Assembly (NCBI RefSeq): GCF_002209555.1
Contig: NZ_NJIF01000006.1
Span: 1 to 64,000, forward strand
Direction: 5' to 3'
From: Achromobacter insolitus
GTDB taxonomy: Bacteria > Pseudomonadota > Gammaproteobacteria > Burkholderiales > Burkholderiaceae_B
Length of the DNA stretch: 64,000 nucleotides
Of this stretch, positions 51,562 through 60,452 are shown one piece after another. Below the pieces are notes generated by a model. The model was not told the origin of the DNA. It did not search any database and was given only the letters and a program-made list of their open reading frames with translations. The number at the start of each line of letters is the position of its first letter. The stretch's first letter is position 1. The translations under genes were made by a program, and so were the position numbers.

Positions 51562-53565
51562 ATGCCTGACCAACCAGACCTCACCAAGCTGATCTTCGGT
51601 AAGTTGACCTGGGAAGCCATTCCCTTGCACGAACCGATCCTGCTCGTCACCTTCATCATGGTCGCCATCGGCGGCATCGCGGTGCTGGGGGCCATCACCT
51701 ACTACGGAAAGTGGGGCTATCTGTGGCGCGAATGGTTCACCAGCATCGACCACAAGAAGATCGGCATCATGTACGTCATCCTGGGTATCGTGATGCTGCT
51801 GCGCGGCTTCGCCGACGCCATCATGATGCGCCTGCAGCAGGCGGTGGCGTTCGGCGATTCGATGGGCTACCTGCCGCCGCACCACTACGACCAGATCTTC
51901 ACCGCGCACGGCGTGATCATGATCTTCTTCGTGGCCATGCCGCTGGTCACGGGCCTGATGAACTACATCGTGCCCTTGCAGATCGGCGCGCGCGACGTGG
52001 CCTTTCCGTTCTTGAACAACTTCAGCTTCTGGATGACCACGGGCGGCGTGATCCTGGTCATGATGTCGCTGTTCGTGGGCGAATTCGCGCGTACCGGCTG
52101 GCTGGCGTATCCACCGTTATCCGGCATCATGCAGAGTCCCGACGTGGGCGTCGATTACTACATCTGGGCCTTGCAGATCGCGGGGGTGGGAACGCTGCTG
52201 TCCGGCGTCAACCTGCTGGTCACCATTGTCAAGATGCGCGCGCCGGGCATGACGATGATGCGCATGCCCATCTTCACCTGGACCGCGCTGTGCACCAACG
52301 TGCTGATCGTGGCCGCCTTCCCGGTGCTGACCGCGGTGCTGGCGCTGCTGTCGATGGACCGCTATGTCGGCACCAACTTCTTCACCGCGGACTTCGGCGG
52401 CAACGCCATGATGTACGTGAACCTGATCTGGATCTGGGGCCACCCCGAGGTCTACATCCTGATCCTGCCGGCGTTCGGCATCTTCTCCGAGGTGGTTTCC
52501 ACCTTCTGCCGCAAGCGCCTCTTTGGCTACGCGTCCATGGTGTACGCCACGGTCGTGATCACGGTGCTGTCGTACCTGGTGTGGCTGCACCATTTCTTCA
52601 CCATGGGGTCCGGGGCCAGCGTGAACTCGTTCTTCGGGATCACCACCATGATCATCTCGATCCCGACGGGCGCCAAGATCTTCAACTGGCTGTTCACCAT
52701 GTACCACGGGCGCATCCGCTTCGAGGTCCCGATGCTGTGGACCCTGGGCTTCATGGTGACCTTCGTGATCGGCGGCATGACGGGCGTGCTGCTGGCCGTG
52801 CCGCCCGCCGACTTCGTCCTGCACAACAGCCTGTTCCTGATCGCGCACTTCCATAACGTGATCATCGGCGGCGTGCTCTTCGGGCTGATGGCCGGCATCA
52901 CGTACTGGTTCCCAAAGGCTTTCGGCTACAAGCTGGATCCGTTCTGGGGCAAGTGCTCGTTCTGGTTCTGGCTGGTGGGCTTCTATGTCGCCTTCATGCC
53001 GCTGTACGTACTGGGGCTGATGGGCGTGACGCGCCGCGTAAACCACTTCGAGGACATGTCCCTGCAGATCTGGTTCCAGGTGGCGGCCTTCGGCGCGCTG
53101 CTGATCGCCTGCGGCATCGCCAGTTTCCTGATCCAGCTAGTGGTCAGCTACCGTCGGCGCGAATCGCTGCGCGACACCACCGGCGACCCCTGGGACGCGC
53201 GCACCCTGGAATGGTCGACTTCGTCGCCGCCGCCCAACTACAACTTCGCCTTTACGCCGCGTGTGCATGACCAGGACGCCTGGTGGCAGATGAAGCAACA
53301 CGGCTACGTGCGGCCGCAGCAGGGCTTCATCCCCATCCACATGCCCAAGAACACCTGGGCGGGCATTGTGCTGGCGGGCATCAGCGTGGTCATGGGCTTC
53401 GCGTTGATCTGGCACATGTGGCCGCTGACGGTGCTGTCGTTCGCGGCGCTGATCCTGGTGTCCATCGTTCATACCTTCAACTACAAGCGCGACTACTACG
53501 TGCCGGCCGAAGAGGTCGTGCGCGCCGAAGACGCCCGCACAAGGTTGCTAGCGAAAAATGTCTGA
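51562..53565 (+). CDS. cyoB: Cytochrome o ubiquinol oxidase subunit I
   Basis: A 667-residue catalytic subunit that reduces O2 to water and pumps protons. Fifteen helices are expected. Heme and copper ligands are visible as [16 protein letters not shown] (low-spin heme His), [18 protein letters not shown] (CuB His and the cross-linked Tyr), [10 protein letters not shown] (two CuB His) and [17 protein letters not shown] (heme His). The proton channel residues near [11 protein letters not shown] are also present. It is preceded by cyoA and followed by cyoC with an 8-base overlap. Confidence 0.97.
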   Translation: MPDQPDLTKLIFGKLTWEAIPLHEPILLVTFIMVAIGGIAVLGAITYYGKWGYLWREWFTSIDHKKIGIMYVILGIVMLLRGFADAIMMRLQQAVAFGDSMGYLPPHHYDQIFTAHGVIMIFFVAMPLVTGLMNYIVPLQIGARDVAFPFLNNFSFWMTTGGVILVMMSLFVGEFARTGWLAYPPLSGIMQSPDVGVDYYIWALQIAGVGTLLSGVNLLVTIVKMRAPGMTMMRMPIFTWTALCTNVLIVAAFPVLTAVLALLSMDRYVGTNFFTADFGGNAMMYVNLIWIWGHPEVYILILPAFGIFSEVVSTFCRKRLFGYASMVYATVVITVLSYLVWLHHFFTMGSGASVNSFFGITTMIISIPTGAKIFNWLFTMYHGRIRFEVPMLWTLGFMVTFVIGGMTGVLLAVPPADFVLHNSLFLIAHFHNVIIGGVLFGLMAGITYWFPKAFGYKLDPFWGKCSFWFWLVGFYVAFMPLYVLGLMGVTRRVNHFEDMSLQIWFQVAAFGALLIACGIASFLIQLVVSYRRRESLRDTTGDPWDARTLEWSTSSPPPNYNFAFTPRVHDQDAWWQMKQHGYVRPQQGFIPIHMPKNTWAGIVLAGISVVMGFALIWHMWPLTVLSFAALILVSIVHTFNYKRDYYVPAEEVVRAEDARTRLLAKNV

Positions 53566-54199
53566 TATCCTGGCCCCCAACCTGCCCGGCGGCGCCGCGC
53601 CGCCCGCGGAGCCCGTGTTCTACGTCCCGGGCGAACACCACCCCAAGAACGGCACCCTGCTGGGATTCTGGGTGTACCTGATGAGCGACTGCCTCATCTT
53701 CGCCTGCCTGTTCGCGACCTACGGCGTGCTGGGCCGGAACTATGCGGCTGGCCCCTCGGGGGCTGATCTGTTCGACCTGCCGCTGGTGGCGGTGAACACC
53801 GCGCTGCTGCTGCTGTCGTCCATTACCTACGGTTTCGCCATGCTGGAGATGCGGCGCAACCGCGTCGGCGCGACCCAGCTATGGCTGGCCGTGACGGGCA
53901 TCCTGGGACTTGGATTCCTGTCTCTGGAACTGTATGAATTCGCGCACCTGATCCACCAGGGCGCGGGCCCGCAACGCAGCGCCTTCCTGTCGTCCTTCTT
54001 CACGCTGGTCGGCACCCACGGGCTGCACGTCACCTTCGGGATCGTTTGGCTGGTGACGATGATGATCCAGGTCCAGATGCACGGACTGATCCCGGAGAAC
54101 CGCCGCCGCCTGATGTGCCTGTCCATGTTCTGGCACTTCCTGGACTTGATCTGGGTGGGTGTCTTTACCTTCGTGTACCTGATGGGAGTGCTGCCATGA
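53558..54199 (+). CDS. cyoC: Cytochrome o ubiquinol oxidase subunit III
   Basis: A 213-residue subunit III with five helices. The family marks are [39 protein letters not shown] and [19 protein letters not shown], ending with [20 protein letters not shown]. Subunit III stabilises the oxidase complex. It overlaps cyoB by eight bases and cyoD by four, which supports co-translation of the operon. Confidence 0.96.
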   Translation: MSDILAPNLPGGAAPPAEPVFYVPGEHHPKNGTLLGFWVYLMSDCLIFACLFATYGVLGRNYAAGPSGADLFDLPLVAVNTALLLLSSITYGFAMLEMRRNRVGATQLWLAVTGILGLGFLSLELYEFAHLIHQGAGPQRSAFLSSFFTLVGTHGLHVTFGIVWLVTMMIQVQMHGLIPENRRRLMCLSMFWHFLDLIWVGVFTFVYLMGVLP

Positions 54200-54600
54200 C
54201 CGCGCACCTGAATCATCCGGCCGATCACGGCCACGGCGGCCATGACCACCACGACGACGATGACGGCGCCGCCCACGGCACGCTCAAGAGCTATGTCACC
54301 GGCTTCGTGCTGGCCGCGATCCTGACGGCCATTCCTTTCTGGCTGGTCATGAACCGGGTCTTCTCCGAATCCCGCACCACCGCGCTGGTGATCCTGGCGT
54401 TCGCCGTGGTGCAGATCGTGGTCCACATCGTCTACTTCCTGCACATGGACACCAAGTCCGAAAGCGGCTGGAACATGTTGGCGTTAATATTCACGCTGGT
54501 GCTGGTCGTAATCACGCTCAGCGGATCCATCTGGATCATGTATCACCTCGACTCCAATATGATGCCCATGTCCACTCACGACATGCGGAAAATGCCCTGA
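54196..54600 (+). CDS. cyoD: Cytochrome o ubiquinol oxidase subunit IV
   Basis: A 134-residue small subunit with three helices (VTGFVLAAILTAIPFWLVM, ALVILAFAVVQIVVHIVYFL, LALIFTLVLVVITLSGSIWI). The N-terminus is unusual: a His/Asp-rich stretch NHPADHGHGGHDHHDDDDG before the first helix, which could bind metal. It overlaps cyoC (ATGA) and ends in the codon shared with the SURF1 start. No cyoE follows; SURF1 comes next. Confidence 0.94.
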   Translation: MTAHLNHPADHGHGGHDHHDDDDGAAHGTLKSYVTGFVLAAILTAIPFWLVMNRVFSESRTTALVILAFAVVQIVVHIVYFLHMDTKSESGWNMLALIFTLVLVVITLSGSIWIMYHLDSNMMPMSTHDMRKMP

Positions 54601-55379
54601 TGGCTGCAGTAAACGACTCTACTTCCGGCGACACCTCCTCCCGTAATCCGCGCAGCAAGACGACCCTGGTCATCCTGGGGCTGCTTGCGGTCGCCATTTT
54701 CGCGGGCCTCTGCGCCCTGGGCACCTGGCAGGTGCACCGGCTGGCCTGGAAACGCACCCTGATCGCGCAGGTCGAACAGCGCGCCCATGCTGCGCCCGCG
54801 CCGGCTCCGGCCAAGGCTGAGTGGCCCGCCCTGACTTCCGACAACGCCGAATACCGCCGCGTCACGGCCACCGGCACCTACCTGTACGACCGCCAGACCC
54901 TGGTACAGGCGGCAACCGAACTGGGCAGCGGCTACTGGGTCATGACCCCGCTGCAATTGCCCGAGGGCGGCACGGTGCTGGTCAACCGCGGCTTCGTGCT
55001 GCCCGAATGGCGCAAGAGCAAGTCCGCCATACAACAAGCGCCGGAACAGGCCAGCGTCACCGGCCTGCTGCGCATGGGCGAGCCCGGCCATGGTTTCCTG
55101 CGCAACAACGACCCCGCCACCAACCTCTGGTACTCGCGCGACCTGCCCGCCATCGCGGCGGCGCGCGGCCTGACCGACGTGGCGCCGTACTTCATCGACG
55201 CCGACGCAACGGGCAAGGACGGTAGCGGGCGCACCGCTCCGGTGGGCGGCCTGACCGTGCTCAATTTCCCGAACAATCACCTCAGCTACGCCATCACCTG
55301 GTACGCGCTGGCGGCCATGGTGCTGGTCGGCGTATTCATCTTCGTGCGCGAGGAAAAGCGCTCGCGCCGCAAGGGCTGA
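54600..55379 (+). CDS. SURF1 family cytochrome oxidase assembly protein
   Basis: A 259-residue SURF1-type protein with two terminal membrane helices (LVILGLLAVAIFAGLCALGT and WYALAAMVLVGVFIFVREEK) around a periplasmic domain. Family marks: LGTWQVHRLAWKRTLIAQVE, YRRVTATGTYLYDRQTLVQA, VLVNRGFVLPEW, and FPNNHLSYAITWYALA at the end. SURF1 helps insert heme into subunit I of terminal oxidases. It starts at the last base of the cyoD stop codon, so it belongs to the cyo operon. Confidence 0.92.
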   Translation: MAAVNDSTSGDTSSRNPRSKTTLVILGLLAVAIFAGLCALGTWQVHRLAWKRTLIAQVEQRAHAAPAPAPAKAEWPALTSDNAEYRRVTATGTYLYDRQTLVQAATELGSGYWVMTPLQLPEGGTVLVNRGFVLPEWRKSKSAIQQAPEQASVTGLLRMGEPGHGFLRNNDPATNLWYSRDLPAIAAARGLTDVAPYFIDADATGKDGSGRTAPVGGLTVLNFPNNHLSYAITWYALAAMVLVGVFIFVREEKRSRRKG

Positions 55380-55493
55380 TCCGGCCGGCCGCGGCCGGTG
55401 TCCTACAATGGGGGCCGGGAACAGTGCTGGGCGTCATGCTCGGCGTGCTGTTCCCTTTTGTTTTTTACACCCCCTCAACAGGAGTCCCCAAGG

Positions 55494-56600
55494 ATGAAAA
55501 AGACGCTGCTCGCAGCCGCAATGTTCACCACTTTTGCAGGCGTTGCTCAGGCAGAATCGTCGGTAACTCTCTATGGTGTCATCGACACCGGCATCGGCTA
55601 CAACAAGATCAAGGGCGATGGATACGACGGTAGCAAGATAGGCATGATCAACGGCATCCAGGCCGGCTCGCGCTGGGGCCTGCGCGGCGCCGAAGACCTG
55701 GGCGACGGCCTGCGCGCTGTGTTCAAACTGGAAAGCGGCTTCGACTCCGCCAACGGCCAGCGTGGGCAATCCGGCCGCCTGTTCGGCCGCCAGGCCACCA
55801 TCGGCCTGGCCAACGACGCCTGGGGCACGCTGGAGTTCGGCCGCCAGGCCACGGTGGGCTCGAACTACCTTGCGGACATCGATCCCTTCTATACCAGCTA
55901 CACCCAATCCAACATGGGCCTGGGCTTCAGCGCCGCCAACACCATGCGCTGGGACAACATGGTCATGTACAAGTCGCCTTCGATGAGCGGCTTCGAATTT
56001 GGCGTGGGCTACTCGTTCAATGCGGACGACACGGTCGCGGACCAGACCGGCTTTCGCACCGCCGACAACACCCGCGGCATCACCGCCGGCCTGCGCTACG
56101 TGCAAGGCCCGGTGAACGTCACGCTGACCTACGACCAGCTCAACGGCTCCAACCGCGGCGCCATCGACCACGACGCCACGCCGCGCCAGTACGCGCTGGG
56201 CCTGTCCTATGACCTGGAAGTCGTGAAGCTTGCGGCCGCTTACGGCCGCACCACCGACGGCTGGTTCGTCGGCCAGGACCTGCCGGCCGGCACGCCCTTC
56301 AGCGATGAATTCGGCACCAACCGCTTTGTGGATGGCTTCAAGGCCAACTCCTACATGCTCGGCGCCACCCTGCCCATGAGCAGCGCCGGCAGCCTGTTCG
56401 CTTCGTGGCAGCACGTGTCGCCGAACAACGACAAGCTGACGGGCGGCGACACCAACATGAACGTCTGGAGCGTGGGCTACACCTACGACCTCTCCAAGCG
56501 CACCAACCTGTATGCCTACGGTTCGTACGGCAAGGACTATGCCTTCATCGACGGATTGAAGAGCACGGCCGCCGGTATCGGCGTGCGCCACACGTTCTAA
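55494..56600 (+). CDS. General porin of Burkholderiales type
   Basis: A 368-residue outer-membrane trimeric porin of the Burkholderiales OmpC-like family. The signal peptide is MKKTLLAAAMFTTFAGVAQA; the mature chain opens ESSVTLYGVIDTGIGYNKI and continues SRWGLRGAEDLGDGLRAVFK, the family's hallmark pattern, with loop 3 near SNYLADIDPFYTSYTQSNMG and the C-terminus GIGVRHTF ending in Phe. It permits passive entry of small solutes. The start at 55494 follows AGGAG. Upstream lies the SURF1 gene; a separate promoter is likely. Confidence 0.93.
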   Translation: MKKTLLAAAMFTTFAGVAQAESSVTLYGVIDTGIGYNKIKGDGYDGSKIGMINGIQAGSRWGLRGAEDLGDGLRAVFKLESGFDSANGQRGQSGRLFGRQATIGLANDAWGTLEFGRQATVGSNYLADIDPFYTSYTQSNMGLGFSAANTMRWDNMVMYKSPSMSGFEFGVGYSFNADDTVADQTGFRTADNTRGITAGLRYVQGPVNVTLTYDQLNGSNRGAIDHDATPRQYALGLSYDLEVVKLAAAYGRTTDGWFVGQDLPAGTPFSDEFGTNRFVDGFKANSYMLGATLPMSSAGSLFASWQHVSPNNDKLTGGDTNMNVWSVGYTYDLSKRTNLYAYGSYGKDYAFIDGLKSTAAGIGVRHTF

Positions 56601-56607
56601 GCAAGAC

Positions 56608-56636
56608 GGCGGAGCGGCTGCGGGGCCGCCTCCGCC
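56608..56636 (+). terminator. GC-rich hairpin downstream of the porin gene
   Basis: GGCGGAG at 56608-56614 pairs with CTCCGCC at 56630-56636, and inside it CGGC with GCCG after a one-base bulge. It begins eight bases after the porin stop. There is no U-run, so it may work as an mRNA-stabilising or factor-dependent stop. Confidence 0.4.
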
Positions 56637-56729
56637 CACGCTTGCGGATAAACCGCTACCCGTGCAATCTTCGGGAAACACGCGTCCCTCATGATCGGCC
56701 ATCTTTGACACCAGATCCCGATACGGACC

Positions 56730-58055
56730 ATGCTCCCGAAACCCCGCCCCTTGCACGCCTTCCCGCTCTATCGACAACGCCTGCTGCGCGCGCTGGCCGC
56801 GACCTTGCTGCCGCTTGCGCTTGCAGCATGCAACGGCGGCGACGGCGACGATGACGACGAACCCGTCGCCGTCGCACCGCCGCCCGCAGAGGAAACCCCG
56901 CCGCCCGCCGAGACCCAGCCCCCGCGCAATACGGCCTATCTGGAGGCAAAGCCGGGCGACGTGATTCAGGTCCGCATCGAGGAATTGCACCCTACCCAGG
57001 CCGCCATTGGCTACGACCAGATCTATTACAAGCTGGGCCGCTGGCAGGGCGACTTCGAGCGCCCGACCTGGGCCGACAAGCCGGTCCAGCAACTGGACTA
57101 CCTGAATCGCACCGTCGGCAAGAAGTTCGACGACTACTGTGAAGACATGGGCGGCACCGAGCGCGCGCAAGCCTTCCAGACCATCGCCGAGGCGCGCGCC
57201 GCGCGCCTGGACCAGCCCGCAACCTACGCCTGCAAGGACGCTCCCGGCACCCATGCAGCCAATCTCAAGACGGTGGTAGTCGGCTGGGACGGCAATCTTT
57301 ACCTGACCGATGGCCATCACACGTTCTCGTCACTGCGCGAAATTGCGGACGGCGGGCCCAAGCTGCCCGTCTGGGTCAAGGTGGACGCCAACTACAGCAG
57401 CCTGCCCAACGCGGCGGCCTTCTGGCAGCGCATGGTCGACGAACGCCGCGCCTGGCTGCGCGACGGCCAGAACCAACCCATCACGGTGGACCAACTGCCT
57501 GCGCGGCTGGGACTGCCCAATGCCCAGGAAGCCGGCGGCATGCAGGAAGACCGCTATCGGTCGCTGGTCTACTTCACCCGCGACATCGCCTACAGCAACG
57601 GCAACCTGCCGGAATTCGCCGAGTTCCTGTGGGGCGACTGGCTGCGTCGCCAGGCGGCGGGCGGCCAGCTTCCGGGATTGGACCAGTACAAGATGATGGC
57701 GCCGGCCCTGCCCGCGCAGATCCTCGCCGTCAGTACGCTGGACAAGAGCCTGGCCGCCGCTGGCGCGAATGACAGCTATGCCGCCGCGGTGCGCGACGCG
57801 TCCCTGAAGATGGCTGCGCTCAAGGACACCGACATCGTCTTCGGCGACCGCGATGCTGCCGGCCTGGGGCGCATTGCCCTGGCGCCCGATGCCGCCAGCG
57901 GTTCGCCCACCAAGAAAGCGCGCGATACCCTGGAGGAATTGCCGCGCAATGATGCCAAGGCCGACGGCAGCCCTCGAGGCGCCGGCAAGCTGTGGTTCGC
58001 GGTGAACTACCGCAACTGCGGCAAACCCGCCGCCGGCAGCTGCTGGGGCTGGTAG
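56730..58055 (+). CDS. ParB/Srx-fold lipoprotein
   Basis: A 441-residue predicted lipoprotein: LLRALAATLLPLALAAC gives a lipobox LAAC near residue 33, followed by an acidic, proline-rich linker (GGDGDDDDEPVAVAPPPAEE). The body opens like a ParB/sulfiredoxin nuclease-type domain (GDVIQVRIEELHPTQAAIGY) with the active-site-like motif TDGHHTFSSLREIA near residue 193. In this group such proteins are annotated as ParB/Srx-type, but export to the periplasm or outer surface is odd for that fold. Two cysteine-bearing motifs (YCEDMGG, NYRNCGKP) suggest disulfides. Function unknown. Confidence 0.75.
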   Translation: MLPKPRPLHAFPLYRQRLLRALAATLLPLALAACNGGDGDDDDEPVAVAPPPAEETPPPAETQPPRNTAYLEAKPGDVIQVRIEELHPTQAAIGYDQIYYKLGRWQGDFERPTWADKPVQQLDYLNRTVGKKFDDYCEDMGGTERAQAFQTIAEARAARLDQPATYACKDAPGTHAANLKTVVVGWDGNLYLTDGHHTFSSLREIADGGPKLPVWVKVDANYSSLPNAAAFWQRMVDERRAWLRDGQNQPITVDQLPARLGLPNAQEAGGMQEDRYRSLVYFTRDIAYSNGNLPEFAEFLWGDWLRRQAAGGQLPGLDQYKMMAPALPAQILAVSTLDKSLAAAGANDSYAAAVRDASLKMAALKDTDIVFGDRDAAGLGRIALAPDAASGSPTKKARDTLEELPRNDAKADGSPRGAGKLWFAVNYRNCGKPAAGSCWGW

Positions 58056-58078
58056 CAGGCCATGCCGGCTACGCGGCC

Positions 58079-58684
58079 CTAGGCGTCTATCTGCATGGCG
58101 GGTCGGGCCTGTACCCGGCCCAGCCAAGCCTGCACATGGGGGTGCGAACCCACCCGGGCGCCTAGATAAGCGCTATAGCCAATCACCGAACCCACCACCA
58201 GGTCGGCCAAGGAGTACGCGGTGCCCAGTATCCAGGGCCCGCGCGACAGATGGCCGTCCAGCACCTCCAGCAAGGTATCCACATCCCGTAGAACGCGCTC
58301 CGCCTCGGCGCCGCCAGGCGCGTCCTCGCCCTGCGTGGCGAGGTACAGACGCATGACAGCCGCGCCATAGCTGACATAGGACCAGGCGCACCATGACATC
58401 GCCAGCAAACGTTCCGGCGTATCGGCGGCGGGCCACAGGCCGCGCTCCACGCCGTAGCGCTCTCCCAGCCACAGCTGGATCGCAAGGGTTTCAAACAGGG
58501 GAGCGCCGTCCACCGTCAACGTCGGCACCTTGCCATTCGGATTGAGCGCCAGGAATTCCGGCCGGCGCTGTTCCCCTGCCCTGATGTCCACTTTGACACG
58601 CTCGTGCGGCACGGCCAGTTCGGCGAGTGCGCTGGCCACCGGCGTCGCGCTGGACATGGGATGCCAATAGAAAACGATAGACAT
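58079..58684 (-). CDS. Glutathione S-transferase
   Basis: A 201-residue GST. The thioredoxin-like N-terminal domain shows WHPMSSATPVASALAELAVP, then LNPNGKVPTLTVDGAPLFE with the cis-Pro and glutathione-binding segment, then LAIQLWLGERYG. The all-helical C-terminal domain has ILGTAYSLADLVVGSVIGY, the N-capping box. It transfers glutathione to electrophiles. It diverges from a WYL-type regulator, which is its likely controller (inference). Confidence 0.9.
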   Translation of the reverse strand: MSIVFYWHPMSSATPVASALAELAVPHERVKVDIRAGEQRRPEFLALNPNGKVPTLTVDGAPLFETLAIQLWLGERYGVERGLWPAADTPERLLAMSWCAWSYVSYGAAVMRLYLATQGEDAPGGAEAERVLRDVDTLLEVLDGHLSRGPWILGTAYSLADLVVGSVIGYSAYLGARVGSHPHVQAWLGRVQARPAMQIDA

Positions 58685-58762
58685 GGGCAAATCTCCAATT
58701 CAATCAAGGGATAAGCGTCGCGGCCCCTGCCGCTGACTACGGTAGCCACTGTAGAGTCCATT

Positions 58763-58777
58763 GCGGACAGATTCCGC
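58763..58777. promoter_or_regulatory. Inverted repeat in the GST/WYL intergenic region
   Basis: GCGGA at 58763-58767 and TCCGC at 58773-58777 form a dyad with a five-base spacer in the 118-base gap between divergent genes. It could be the binding site of the WYL regulator. Short, so low confidence. Confidence 0.3.
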
Positions 58778-58802
58778 CCTCAATATGGGTTAAGGTGGCG
58801 TC

Positions 58803-59786
58803 ATGCTTACCTCCAGCAACCGTCTCCTGCGCCTGCTGTCCCTCCTGCAGACGCGGCGCCATTGGGCCGGCACCGAGCTGGCCGCCACGCTGGCCATCCA
58901 CCCTCGCACGCTGCGGCGCGATATCGACAAGCTGCGTGAACTCGGCTACCCCATCCATGCCAGCAGCGGCGTGGCAGGCGGCTACGCCTTTCGCGCGGGC
59001 CATGCCCTGCCGCCCCTGCTGCTGGATGACGACGAAGCGCTGGCCGTGGCGCTTACGCTGCGCACGGCGGCCACGGGCACGGTGGGAGGCATAGAGGAAA
59101 CCGCGCTACGGGCGCTGGTAAAGCTGGAGCAGGCCATGCCGCAACGCCTGCGGCGCCGGGTGGACGCCCTGCGTTCCGCCATCGTGCCGATACCGCGCGA
59201 AGGCGCCGCCGTCGACGCCACGCTGCTGGCGACGCTTGCGGCCGCATGCCGCGACCAGTTGCGGGTCGGCTTCGATTACGCGGACGCCAAGGGCCGCGCC
59301 AGCACCCGGCAGGTCGAACCGCAAGGATTGGCGCACACTGGATATCGCTGGTACCTGGTGGCCTGGGATCCGGCACGCGAGGACTGGCGCACCTTCCGCA
59401 TCGACCGCATCGCGGGGGCTCCGCAAGTCGGCGCGCATTTCGTGCCGCGGCCTCCACCCGAAGGCGGCGACCTGCGCGCATACGTGTCGCGGTCGGTGAA
59501 CATGGCGCCTCACCCCGAGCCCGCGCGCGTGATCCTGCACGCGCCGCGCGCCGTCATGGCGGCCCGCATTCCGCCTGGGGCCGGCCAGATCGATTCCCTG
59601 GATGCGGCCCGCTGCCTGCTGCAATGCCCCGTGCAATCGCTGGACGCGCTGGTGTATTGGCTGATGGCGCTGGACGTGGAGTTCGAAGTGCTGGCCCCCG
59701 CTGCCTTGCAGGAGCGCCTGCAACGGGCGGCCGACAGGCTGGCGCGCAGCCTGCAAAAAAACCCCGCCTCCGAAGCGGCGGGATAA
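58803..59786 (+). CDS. YafY-type HTH/WYL transcriptional regulator
   Basis: A 327-residue regulator. The N-terminal helix-turn-helix (RLLRLLSLLQTRRHWAGTEL, LAIHPRTLRRDIDKLRELGY) is of the HTH_11 type with the wing PIHASSGVAGGYAFRAGHAL. The central WYL domain reads QGLAHTGYRWYLVAWDPARE with WRTFRIDRI, and the WCX part ends the chain. WYL domains sense ligands such as nucleic acid pieces or metabolites. It diverges from GST. The last codons form a hairpin with an A-run (see the separate terminator entry). Confidence 0.9.
   Translation: MLTSSNRLLRLLSLLQTRRHWAGTELAATLAIHPRTLRRDIDKLRELGYPIHASSGVAGGYAFRAGHALPPLLLDDDEALAVALTLRTAATGTVGGIEETALRALVKLEQAMPQRLRRRVDALRSAIVPIPREGAAVDATLLATLAAACRDQLRVGFDYADAKGRASTRQVEPQGLAHTGYRWYLVAWDPAREDWRTFRIDRIAGAPQVGAHFVPRPPPEGGDLRAYVSRSVNMAPHPEPARVILHAPRAVMAARIPPGAGQIDSLDAARCLLQCPVQSLDALVYWLMALDVEFEVLAPAALQERLQRAADRLARSLQKNPASEAAG
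59755..59782 (-). terminator. Minus-strand terminator-like hairpin in the 3' end of the WYL gene
   Basis: CCCGCC at 59763-59768 pairs with GGCGGG at 59777-59782; on the minus strand this stem is followed by seven U (plus-strand A at 59755-59761). It would stop leftward transcription, although the closest leftward gene ends 1.3 kb to the right. Confidence 0.45.
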
Positions 59787-59884
59787 GGGTCGGATTTGGC
59801 TGTTTTTCGGCCGATCCCACCCTGTGTATTTCGCCGGCAATTCGAGTATCTTGGCTGCTTTCCGGAACATTCCAAGAGCACCCC

Positions 59885-60331
59885 ATGAGCAACGTTACCA
59901 ACGCCAGCCTGGCCTCTGGCGCCACGCCCGACGCCGACGCCTTCCTGCAATTCCTGGTCAACCTGGTCAACAACGGCAGCCAGATCGAAAGCATCGGCGT
60001 CACCCTGCAAATGGGCGGCATGCTGGTATCGGGCTCTATCGTGTCCGGCGCGGAATACTTCGACAGCTTCGCAGCCAGCTTCACGGGGTCGCTGAACACG
60101 CTGGACGAAACCACCCGAAAGGCCGTGCACGCCTCGCTGGCCGAATTGGGCGACGTCTTCCGGGTCCCGCAGCCCGCGGATCCACTGCCGAACTACATCC
60201 ACCTGGCCGACGCGCTGTTCTTCACCGCCGACGGCACTCCCGTCGCCGGACAGCCGACCCTCTGGCGCGGCCGTACCAGCGCGGTCGACGGCTTCGTCCT
60301 GGGCCGCCTGCAGGAAGAAGCGGCCGGCTGA
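59885..60331 (+). CDS. GvpU-like protein (gas-vesicle accessory family) without other gvp genes
   Basis: A 148-residue soluble protein. The pattern FLQFLVNLVNNGSQIESIGV, LQMGGMLVSGSIVSGAEYFD and WRGRTSAVDGFVLGRLQEE resembles GvpU, a family attached to gas-vesicle clusters but found widely in proteobacteria without them. No structural gvpA or other gvp genes are in this window, so a gas-vesicle role is unlikely here. The next 80 bases after the stop continue as protein-like sequence in the +1 frame, which may mean a lost C-terminus. The ATG at 59885 was chosen. Confidence 0.7.
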   Translation: MSNVTNASLASGATPDADAFLQFLVNLVNNGSQIESIGVTLQMGGMLVSGSIVSGAEYFDSFAASFTGSLNTLDETTRKAVHASLAELGDVFRVPQPADPLPNYIHLADALFFTADGTPVAGQPTLWRGRTSAVDGFVLGRLQEEAAG

Positions 60332-60452
60332 AGGCTCCGACCTGCGCAAGCTCTACGTCCGTATCGACCAGGAACTGATCGCTTTCTGCGTGGAAAGCGA
60401 AATATTCCAGTAGGCTGTGCGTTTTCCGGACATTCAGGCAGGAACGCAGGGC

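Noticed and set aside
55380..55405. CCGGCC/GGCCGG hairpin after the SURF1 gene as a terminator
   Set aside because: The self-complementary GC run has no U-tract and can pair in several ways, so it was not listed as a terminator.
55434..57320. Minus-strand open frame of 628 codons across the porin and ParB-like genes
   Set aside because: It spans two well-supported plus-strand genes and has low-complexity composition with no domain.
59885..60331. Gas-vesicle gene cluster
   Set aside because: Only a GvpU-like protein is present; no gvpA or other structural gvp gene was found.
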